Positions 57,528-64,000 of a DNA stretch of 64,000 nucleotides are shown here, one piece after another. Both the position numbers and the translations under genes were made by a program. This DNA comes from Stenotrophomonas lacuserhaii (lineage in GTDB: Bacteria; Pseudomonadota; Gammaproteobacteria; Xanthomonadales; Xanthomonadaceae), in contig NZ_JACSQS010000002.1 of the NCBI RefSeq assembly GCF_014836545.1, positions 137,467-201,466 on the forward strand. The letters run 5' to 3'. Each line of letters starts with the position of its first letter. Positions within the stretch are counted from its first letter, which is position 1. The notes under the pieces were generated by a model. It saw nothing but the letters and a program-made list of their open reading frames with translations. It made no database searches and was not told the origin of the DNA.

Positions 57528-58400
57528 TCACTGGGTCAGGTCGTCGCGCAGGAGCGTGCCCAGGCCGAAGCACGCGCGGCGGCTCTGGTTGTGGCTGAGC
57601 GGTTCGGCGCCGTGCGTGCGCGCTGTGTCGGTGAACCACACGGTGCCGGCCGCCTTCTGGCTGCTGCAATCGAGGAAGCCGTCCGAACACGAAGAAAGCC
57701 AGTTCCGGGTGAACTCCAGGCCGAGGTTGGCGGCATAGCCTCCGCAGTAACTGTCCGCGTCCGTAGGCGCCGAGTCGACATCGCTGCCGACCACAGCGCG
57801 GAACGGCGTGGGCAGTGCCGGGCGACCACCGGTGCCATACAGGTTCTGCGCGTTGTAGGTGGCCATGTGGCCGACCTGTTGCTGGCGCACCGCATCGTTC
57901 CTCAACCCCAGCAGCCAGCCCAGCAGGGTTTCGAAGGTGCTGCCGTTGACCACTGCGTCGGCCAACGGCGTGCCGGCCGAAGACGGCGCCAGCGCGGTGA
58001 CCTTCTGCAGCGTCTGGATGATCTTCGGATAGCGGCGGTCGTAGGTCGGGTTGGACAGGATCCAGCGCACGACGTTGCCACCGTTGGAGTGGGTGATGAC
58101 CACCAGCCGGGTGATGCCGCGGCTTTCGATGAAGCCGGACAGCTGCCCGGCCAGGCAGCCGGCGGCTTTCGGCTTCCACATGTACTGGTTGAAGTCGCAG
58201 TTGATGACGACGTAATTGCGCCTGTCCGGCAGGCCCTGGCGGACACTGTCGATGATGGCTGGCTGCCAGTAGTCCCGGAGGGCGTTGGTGTGCGCGCCGG
58301 TGCCGTGCACGAAGGCTACACCGAGGCCATCGGCCGCCTGCGCAGGTTGCAGGCCCACCAGCAGGGCCAGTGCGGTGCTTCGTAGTGCGGTGCTGTGCAT
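57528..58400 (-). CDS. Secreted alpha/beta hydrolase
   Basis: 290 residues from the ATG at 58400. Signal peptide ALALLVGLQPAQAA, then VAFVHGTGAHTNALRDYW with the oxyanion HGTG motif, the nucleophile elbow THSNGGN, and later the region ALAPSSAGTPLADAVVNG. Several cysteines in the C-terminal part (CGGYAANLGLEF, SSCSDGFLDCSS) suggest disulfides. Probably a lipase or esterase exported to the periplasm or medium. First gene of a two-gene unit with the DUF4785-like gene. Confidence 0.85.
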   Translation of the reverse strand: MHSTALRSTALALLVGLQPAQAADGLGVAFVHGTGAHTNALRDYWQPAIIDSVRQGLPDRRNYVVINCDFNQYMWKPKAAGCLAGQLSGFIESRGITRLVVITHSNGGNVVRWILSNPTYDRRYPKIIQTLQKVTALAPSSAGTPLADAVVNGSTFETLLGWLLGLRNDAVRQQQVGHMATYNAQNLYGTGGRPALPTPFRAVVGSDVDSAPTDADSYCGGYAANLGLEFTRNWLSSCSDGFLDCSSQKAAGTVWFTDTARTHGAEPLSHNQSRRACFGLGTLLRDDLTQ

Positions 58401-58628
58401 TGCATGTTTCCCTATCTGCGGGTCCCCCGGACCCTTGGATGGCCTCATGCTCGGCGCGATCGTGGGAGTCGTCCGTGCGCTGCTCCGGGTATCAAGACAT
58501 TTCCGACACTCGGCTGCGGTTTTGTCCCAGGCAGAGGGCCATGCCGGTTGTGGCCGTATGCGCGATGGCGCTGCACAGGGCGTGCAGGACTGCGATCATT
58601 GTCGGCGAGCCCCTGTCCCGAACCTCCC

Positions 58629-59468
58629 ATGTCCCTGATCTCACACCTTGGCCGCGCCCTGCCCGGGCTTGCCGTCGCCCTGTCCCTGGCCGGGTGCGCA
58701 GCCACTGCCAGCCGCCCGACTGCCGTTGAAGCCAATGTCACCACCAAGGCGGTGGGCTACCTGGACGCGGCGTCGGTGCCGGCCAGCCTGGCCCTGGTGC
58801 CTGCACCGCCGGCGGCCGGCTCGGCCGGCTTTGCGCTGGACGAACAGGTCAGCCGCCAGGCACGTGCGCTGCGGGGTACGCCGCGCTTCGCCCAGGCCAC
58901 GCACGATGCCGAACTCGGCTTCCCGGAGGGCGCAAACCAGTTCTCCTGCGCCATCGGCCTGGACGTGGACGCGCAGCGCACGCCGGCGCTGTACCGCCTG
59001 CTGGAACGCAGCCGCATCGATGCCAGTGCTGCCACCCGCGCCGCGAAGAAACACCACCAGCGCCCGCGTCCGTTCATGGTCAACGGCGAACCCACCTGCA
59101 CCCCGCAGGACGAAGCCGGCCTGCGGCGCAACGGCTCCTATCCCTCCGGCCACACCTCGATCGGCTGGGCGTGGGCGCTGTTGCTTTCGGAAATCGTGCC
59201 GGACAGGGCCGACGCCATCATCGCCCGCGGACGCAACTACGGTGAAAGCCGCCTGGTGTGCAACGTGCACTGGCAGAGCGACATCCTGGAAGGCCGTTTC
59301 ATGGGCGCCGCTGCCGTGGCACGGTTGCAGGACAATCCGGCTTTCCAGCGCGACCTGCTTGCTGCACGCAGGGAAATCGAAGCCGCGCGCAGGTCCGGGC
59401 AGCATTCCAGCCGCGACTGCGCGGCCGAGGAAGCGGTGCTGAAAGTGCGGCCGGCCAGTGCGCTGTAG
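58629..59468 (+). CDS. Class A acid phosphatase lipoprotein (PAP2), copy 1
   Basis: 279 residues from the ATG at 58629. Signal with lipobox LSLAGC (C23). The class A nonspecific phosphatase signature is complete: KX6RP at 140-148 (KKHHQRPRP), PSGH at 172-175, and SRX5HX3D at 207-218 (SRLVCNVHWQSD). Removes phosphate from a broad range of substrates in the periplasm or outer membrane. A closely related second gene follows 270 bp later on the same strand; the gap shows no other gene. Confidence 0.95.
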   Translation: MSLISHLGRALPGLAVALSLAGCAATASRPTAVEANVTTKAVGYLDAASVPASLALVPAPPAAGSAGFALDEQVSRQARALRGTPRFAQATHDAELGFPEGANQFSCAIGLDVDAQRTPALYRLLERSRIDASAATRAAKKHHQRPRPFMVNGEPTCTPQDEAGLRRNGSYPSGHTSIGWAWALLLSEIVPDRADAIIARGRNYGESRLVCNVHWQSDILEGRFMGAAAVARLQDNPAFQRDLLAARREIEAARRSGQHSSRDCAAEEAVLKVRPASAL

Positions 59469-59738
59469 TTCGTCGAGAAATCCGGCAGGGATCGTCGCGC
59501 GCGATGACGCTGCCGACGCCGGCAGGTTGCCGAGGTGCGTCGGGCCACGATCCTGCCATCGTGTCAGGCAATCGCCTGCACGCCATGGCCTTGCGGACCG
59601 TTGCCGACCGCCGCGGTCCACCCGCGCAGGGTAGTGACGCCCTGCGCCACGTTGCTGCCTGCAACTGGCGACAGCGTGCCGGCACTCGGGCCCCGCCGTG
59701 CAACGCTGTCGCTTCCATCGCATGCGGAACCTCCATCC

Positions 59739-60569
59739 ATGACACGCCACCAGACAGCCGTCATCGCGCGGACCAGACGCTTTACGTTGGCCGCCTTGTC
59801 GCTGATCGCCGTCGCCTCACCGGTGGCTGCCAAGGTCACCGGCTACCTTCTCGAAACGAAGGTGCCGGACAGTATCGCGCTGCTCCCCACGCCGCCTGCC
59901 GCAGGCACGGTAACCGCAGCCCTGGACGCGCAGGTCAGCGATGAAGCGCTCGCGCTGCGCGGCACCGAGCGGTTTGCCCAGGCCAGCCGGGATGCCGACG
60001 ATTCATTCCCTAAAGGCCCTGTGCAGCCGGGCGCCAACCAGTTCAGCTGCGCACTGGGGATCGACGTGGACGCCGCGCGTACCCCGGCCCTGCTCAGCCT
60101 GCTGCAGCGCAGCCGTCGCGACGCCAGCGCCACCGCGCGTGCGGCCAAGAACCACTATCTGCGTCCGCGGCCGTACGTGGTCAACGCAAAGTCGACCTGC
60201 ACCCCGGAAGAGGAGGACAAGAAGCGCGAAACCGGCTCGTATCCGTCCAGCCACGGCATCGCCGGGTGGGCGTGGGCGCTCATCCTCGCCGAGGTGACGC
60301 CGCAGCGGGCCGATGCGATCTTCGCGCGCGGTCGCAGTTACGCTGAAAGTCGCCTGGTCTGCAACATGCATTGGCACAGCGATATCGTGCAGGCACGGTT
60401 TCTCGGCGCCGCACTGGTTGCGCGGCTGCACGAGAGCCCGGAGTTCCAGGCCGACCTGCTCGCCGCAAAACACGAAATCGCAGCCGCACGCGCGTCCGGT
60501 CAATCGTCCAGCCATGACTGCACGGCCGAGGAAGCAGTACTGAAGGTGCGCCCACAAAGCGCGCTGTAG
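59739..60569 (+). CDS. Class A acid phosphatase (PAP2), copy 2 with PSSH variant
   Basis: 276 residues from the ATG at 59739. The signal peptide (FTLAALSLIAVASPVAAK) has no lipobox, so this copy is probably soluble. Motifs: KX6RP at 137-145 (KNHYLRPRP), PSSH at 169-172 in place of PSGH, and SRX5HX3D at 204-215 (SRLVCNMHWHSD). The glycine-to-serine change sits in the phosphate pocket and may alter specificity. Clearly a paralogue of the preceding gene; both end in VLKVRP-S-AL. Confidence 0.93.
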   Translation: MTRHQTAVIARTRRFTLAALSLIAVASPVAAKVTGYLLETKVPDSIALLPTPPAAGTVTAALDAQVSDEALALRGTERFAQASRDADDSFPKGPVQPGANQFSCALGIDVDAARTPALLSLLQRSRRDASATARAAKNHYLRPRPYVVNAKSTCTPEEEDKKRETGSYPSSHGIAGWAWALILAEVTPQRADAIFARGRSYAESRLVCNMHWHSDIVQARFLGAALVARLHESPEFQADLLAAKHEIAAARASGQSSSHDCTAEEAVLKVRPQSAL

Positions 60570-60572
60570 ATG

Positions 60573-60600
60573 AAAAACGGCGCGGAAGAATCCGCGCCGT
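60573..60600 (-). terminator. Intrinsic terminator of the TonB receptor gene
   Basis: Perfect 10-bp stem (ACGGCGCGGA 60577-60586, TCCGCGCCGT 60591-60600) with a 4-base loop. On the minus strand the stem is followed by TTTTT, the form of an intrinsic terminator 55 bp beyond the receptor stop. It can also face the phosphatase gene. Confidence 0.85.
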
Positions 60601-60654
60601 GGATGACCATCAGCGGGTGGCGACCATGGGCCGCCCCCCCGGTTCTCCGGTCGG

Positions 60655-62922
60655 TCAGAACTTCGCGGTGAACTCCACGCCGAAGGTACGTGGCTCGTTG
60701 AGGAAGCCGGTCAGGTTGTTGAAGTCGATCGCACCGACCACCCGCACCTGGTCGGTCAGGTTGCGACCGAACACGGCCACGTCGTACTGGCCGTAATCCC
60801 AGTTGTAGCCCAGGCGCAGGCCGCCTTCCAGCGAGCTGCGGCTACGGAACTCCGGCGATTCGTACAGGAAGAAATTGACTTCGCTCTTGTACGCCCAGTC
60901 GGTGTAGACGTAGAACTCGCTGGCATCGGTGACCGGGAAGCCGGCACGCAGGGTCAGGTTGTGGATCCACTTCGGCGCCTGCGGCAGCGAATTGCCATTC
61001 ACCAGCGCGTAGGTGCCACCGTTGATCACCGTGGTTGGATCGGTGATGGTGCAGCCACCGCCGCAGATCGCCACCGCCAGGCTGGGGTCCTTGATCTCGG
61101 TGTCGTTGTAGCTGCTGCCCAGGGTCAGCAGCACGTTGTCGGTCAGGTAGGATTCGAAGTCGAGCTCGAAGCCCTGGCCGATCGTCTTGTCCGCGTTGAG
61201 CAGGGTCGCGGTGTTGTTGGTGCCGCCCACGGCGATCAGCTGCTGGCCGTCCACGTCATAGCGGAACACGCTGAAGCCCAGGCGCGCACGGCGGTCGAAC
61301 AGGTCGGCCTTGATGCCCGCCTCGTAGGAAATCACCTTCTCCGAATCGGCCTGGGTGACCCCACCAAAGGCCAGCCGGCCCTGGATGGACGGCGCCCGGA
61401 AGCCCTTGGCCACGCGCGCGTAGGCGTTGACGTTGTCGGTCAGCGCATACACGCCGCTCAGGTCCCAGCTGACGTCGTCGACATCGCTGTTGGCCACATA
61501 CGGACCGCTGACCGGGGTACCGCCGGCGACAGCCTGCAGCACGCTGGCGGTGAAGTCCTTCTTGTCCTGGGTGTAGCGCACGCCGGCACGCAGCTTGAAG
61601 CGCTCGGTGACGTCGAAGTCGCCGGAGGCGAACGCGGCCCACGCCTTGTTGCGCTGCTGCTGCACGGCATGGCCGCTCTGCGGATTGCCCGGGGTCAGCG
61701 AGTCATAGTTGAAGCTGTCGATGGTGACGTCTTCATCGAAGTAGAACACGCCGGCCTGCCAGTCGAAGCGGCCCCATTCGTTGGATTCGACGCGGAATTC
61801 CTGCGTCCACTGGCGGTGGCTCGGCAGGCCATCGGCCGACTCGGACGGGAACGGAATGAAGCCCGGGCCGTAGTTGCCGGCGCCCAGGAACGCCGCGCCG
61901 TAGCCGCCGTCGATGTCGCCGTGGTTGAGCGATTCGGCGGTTTCATAGCCGGTGATCGAGTGCAGGGTGACCCGGCCCAGGTCCCACTTCAGGCGCGCGC
62001 TGCCGCCCCAGGTTTCCAGGTCGGAGAAGTTCTGCCCGTCGGTGGACACTTCATCACGATCGAAGTTTTCCACCAGCTTGTTGCTGCCCGGCTGGATGAT
62101 GTTGGCGCGGAACAGGCGCGCGGTGCCGTTGAGCTTGCGCTTGTGCAGGTTGAACAGGCCTTCGAAACCGTCGCCTTCGTACAGGAACTGCACGCGTGCG
62201 GCGCCTTCGTCATAGCCTTCGAAGCCCTGCGCCGGTGCGTCGCTGCGGGTGTTGGTGACCCAGTCGTCGCGGCGCTGGTAAAGCGCCGATACGCGGGCCG
62301 ACCAGCGGCTGGTCAGCGGGCCGCCGTAAGCGCCCTGCACGTTCCAGGTGTCATAGCTGCCGTAGGCGACCCTGACGTAACCGTCAGCGTCCTGCGACGG
62401 ACGCGCCGAATCGAACTTGACCACGCCGGCCGGGGTGTTGCGGCCGAACAGCGTGCCCTGCGGGCCGCGCAGCACTTCCACGCCGGCCAGGTCGAACAGC
62501 GGGAAGCCCTTCAGCAGCGGGCTTTCCTGCACCACGTCGTCGTATACCAGCGACACCGGCTGGGACGCGTTGAGGTCGAAATCGGTGTTGCCCAGGCCGC
62601 GGATGTAGAAGCGCGGGAAGGCACGGCCGTAGGATGATTCGATGTTCAGGCTGGGCACGCGGCCGGCCAGGAAGCGGATGTCGTCACCGGCCGAACCGAG
62701 GACATCAAGCTTCTCCCCCTGGATCGCGGTGATCGCCACCGGCACGTCCTTGGCGTTCTCGACGCGGCGCTGGGCGGTCACGGTGAGCGCATCGAGCGCG
62801 ACCGGATCCTTGCTGGCCGGAGCTTGCTGGGCAACTGCGGACAGCGGCAGCAGGGCGGAGAGAGCGAGAACGAGCGGACGCACGACCGGTCGGCGGTCGT
62901 GGACGGAACGGTTCGGGGACAT
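60655..62922 (-). CDS. TonB-dependent outer-membrane receptor
   Basis: 755 residues from the ATG at 62922. Signal peptide (VLALSALLPLSAVAQQ), then a TonB box-like segment DALTVTAQRRVENAKDVPVAITAI, the plug domain with RFYIRGLGNTDFDLNASQPVSLVYDDV and FDLAGVEVLRGPQGTLFGRNTPAGVV, and a beta-barrel ending in an aromatic residue (EPRTFGVEFTAKF). The plug wording resembles the large xanthomonad family of receptors for complex carbohydrates or siderophores; ligand not readable. A small dyad lies 50 bp upstream. Confidence 0.95.
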   Translation of the reverse strand: MSPNRSVHDRRPVVRPLVLALSALLPLSAVAQQAPASKDPVALDALTVTAQRRVENAKDVPVAITAIQGEKLDVLGSAGDDIRFLAGRVPSLNIESSYGRAFPRFYIRGLGNTDFDLNASQPVSLVYDDVVQESPLLKGFPLFDLAGVEVLRGPQGTLFGRNTPAGVVKFDSARPSQDADGYVRVAYGSYDTWNVQGAYGGPLTSRWSARVSALYQRRDDWVTNTRSDAPAQGFEGYDEGAARVQFLYEGDGFEGLFNLHKRKLNGTARLFRANIIQPGSNKLVENFDRDEVSTDGQNFSDLETWGGSARLKWDLGRVTLHSITGYETAESLNHGDIDGGYGAAFLGAGNYGPGFIPFPSESADGLPSHRQWTQEFRVESNEWGRFDWQAGVFYFDEDVTIDSFNYDSLTPGNPQSGHAVQQQRNKAWAAFASGDFDVTERFKLRAGVRYTQDKKDFTASVLQAVAGGTPVSGPYVANSDVDDVSWDLSGVYALTDNVNAYARVAKGFRAPSIQGRLAFGGVTQADSEKVISYEAGIKADLFDRRARLGFSVFRYDVDGQQLIAVGGTNNTATLLNADKTIGQGFELDFESYLTDNVLLTLGSSYNDTEIKDPSLAVAICGGGCTITDPTTVINGGTYALVNGNSLPQAPKWIHNLTLRAGFPVTDASEFYVYTDWAYKSEVNFFLYESPEFRSRSSLEGGLRLGYNWDYGQYDVAVFGRNLTDQVRVVGAIDFNNLTGFLNEPRTFGVEFTAKF

Positions 62923-62971
62923 GGCGGTAGGCTGTGTTGGGAGGGGTGGTGGAACGGCGCTACCAGATAAT

Positions 62972-62986
62972 TGTTGCAATACAACA
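62972..62986. promoter_or_regulatory. Possible operator dyad upstream of the TonB receptor gene
   Basis: TGTTG-CAATA-CAACA, 5-bp arms in a locally AT-rich stretch about 50 bp upstream of the receptor start. No clear -35/-10 pair could be assigned. Weak evidence. Confidence 0.3.
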
Positions 62987-63079
62987 CGCTGGCCGCAAAT
63001 GCCGCGCGTTCATGGCCGTCGCCGGGGCGCTGGCCAGCCCGCTAGACTCGTCGTTTCCGCACCCCTTGGAATCGCAGCG

Positions 63080-64000
63080 ATGAACCAGTGGTACTTCCAT
63101 GTCCCCGGCCAGGCCGACCGCGTTGGCCCCTTCGATGAGCAGGCCGCGCGCCGCTTCGCCCAGGCCAATCCGCGCGCGCTGGCCTGGTGCCAGGGCATGA
63201 GCGGCTGGATGGCGATCGGCGAAGTCCCGGAGCTGCGCAGCGAGGCCTCCGGGATGTCCAGCGCGCCGCCGCCGGTACCGGGCCACGGCGCGCGTGGCCA
63301 GCGCGCGGACGACATCGATTTCCGCATCGTCGGCCATGAAATGCAGTTCGTGGAGATCGAACTGGACCCGGGCGAGAGTGCGATCGCCGAAGCCGGCGCA
63401 CTGATGTTCAAGGATTCGGCGGTGCAGATGGATACCGTGTTCGGCGACGGCTCGCACAGCGGCCAGGGCGGCGGTTTCATGGACAAGCTGATGTCGGCCG
63501 GCAAGCGCGTGCTGACCGGCGAGAGCCTGTTCGCCACCCTGTACACGCACACCGGCCACGGCAAGGCCAAGGTCGCCTTCGCCGCGCCCTACCCCGGCAC
63601 GGTGCTGCCGATGAAGCTGGACGAGCACGGCGGGCGCCTGATCTGCCAGAAGGACAGCTTCCTGGCCGGCGCGCGCGGGGTGCAGATCGGCGTGCAGTTC
63701 CAGCGCAAGATCATGACCGGCCTGTTCGGTGGCGAAGGCTTCATCATGCAGAAACTGGAAGGCGACGGTTGGGTGTTCATCCATGCCGGCGGCTGCGTGG
63801 TCGAACGCGAGCTGGCGGCCGGCGAGCGGCTGGACGTGGATACCGGCTGCGTGGTGGCCTACCACGCCAGCGTGGACATGGACGTGCGCCGGGTTGCCGG
63901 CATCAAGAGCATGGTGTTCGGCGGCGAAGGTGTGTTCCTGGCCACCCTGACCGGCCCCGGCAAGGTCTGGCTGCAGTCGCTGCCGTTGTCGAGGCTGGCT
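63080..64000 (+). CDS. AIM24-family protein with N-terminal GYF-like domain, truncated by window end
   Basis: 307 codons from the ATG at 63080 to the window edge with no stop. Residues 1-52 form a GYF_2-like domain (WYFHVPGQADRVGPFDEQAARRF ... CQGMSGWMAIGEVPEL). The rest is the AIM24/TIGR00266 beta-barrel family: FRIVGHEMQFVEIELDPGESAIAEAGALMF, GQGGGFMDKLMSAGKRVLTGES, and GWVFIHAGGCVVERELAAGERLDVDTG. AIM24-like proteins are widespread and of unclear function. Start supported by GGAA upstream. The 3' end is missing, only a few residues from the usual family end. Confidence 0.9.
   Translation, partial: MNQWYFHVPGQADRVGPFDEQAARRFAQANPRALAWCQGMSGWMAIGEVPELRSEASGMSSAPPPVPGHGARGQRADDIDFRIVGHEMQFVEIELDPGESAIAEAGALMFKDSAVQMDTVFGDGSHSGQGGGFMDKLMSAGKRVLTGESLFATLYTHTGHGKAKVAFAAPYPGTVLPMKLDEHGGRLICQKDSFLAGARGVQIGVQFQRKIMTGLFGGEGFIMQKLEGDGWVFIHAGGCVVERELAAGERLDVDTGCVVAYHASVDMDVRRVAGIKSMVFGGEGVFLATLTGPGKVWLQSLPLSRLA

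Noticed and set aside
59469-59738. A small gene between the two acid phosphatases
   Set aside because: Open frames here are read-through parts of the following gene frame or antisense; no ribosome site with a plausible start was found.

Overview
The window looks like chromosome of a Stenotrophomonas-type gammaproteobacterium (Xanthomonadaceae). The supporting signs are high GC with strong third-position G/C bias across most of the window, GTAG-headed palindromes of the SMAG type (REP elements described in S. maltophilia), a TonB-dependent receptor, and xanthomonad-like versions of OpgD, RdgC, TtcA, PlsB and an ECF43-like sigma factor with its kinase. No rRNA, tRNA, CRISPR array, insertion sequence or prophage was seen. 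The exception to the GC picture is the first 1.8 kb, which is visibly AT-richer. It carries a HipA-type kinase toxin behind a truncated protein built of 44-residue repeats, and is probably acquired DNA.

Layout. 1-1802: low-GC repeat protein and HipA. 1803-2420: DUF938 methyltransferase. 2545-15049: one long co-directional cluster with two Tat-targeted TldD-like metallopeptidases, a TldE/PmbA-like partner, a DUF4159 protein, a MoxR AAA+ ATPase, a DUF58 protein, and BatA-like, DUF4175-like and a further membrane protein, many joined by 4-bp start/stop overlaps. 15303-18826: helicase and exonuclease pair resembling MrfA/MrfB of Bacillus subtilis. 18908-24909: three small I78-like lipoproteins interleaved with a BlaI/M56 regulatory pair, an SDR with a histone-H1-like tail, and a type IB topoisomerase. 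25255-31225: gltBD with a structured leader. 31245-34358: degenerate hybrid histidine kinase and, divergently, a double-domain methylglyoxal synthase. 34359-34795: a gene-free stretch with a 109-bp palindrome and tandem ~110-bp repeats. 34796-48985: mostly housekeeping genes (ygjP-like peptidase, rdgC, ttcA, plsB, pyrF, an e(P4)-type phosphatase, yceH, rep, tdk) plus a secreted trypsin-like protease. 49046-53744: ECF sigma factor, Ser/Thr kinase and opgD on one strand. 53815-56244: mutM, a 50-G homopolymer, an EF-hand protein and an ABC ATPase. 56311-62922: secreted DUF4785-like protein, secreted hydrolase, two tandem class A acid phosphatases and a TonB-dependent receptor. 63080-end: truncated AIM24-family protein with an N-terminal GYF-like domain.

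How the parts may work together. The 2545-15049 cluster is the best candidate for an uncharacterised system. It combines exported TldD/TldE-type proteolysis with a MoxR/DUF58/Bat-type membrane chaperone module, and looks like an envelope protein-quality or peptide-processing machine. The adjacent Mrf-like pair suggests nucleotide-excision-independent repair of bulky or crosslinked DNA. BlaI with the M56 protease forms a derepression switch whose own operator is visible. The sigma factor and kinase form a phosphorylation-controlled ECF circuit that may extend into osmoregulated periplasmic glucan synthesis through opgD. Functions are inferred from motifs read by eye; no database search was run.
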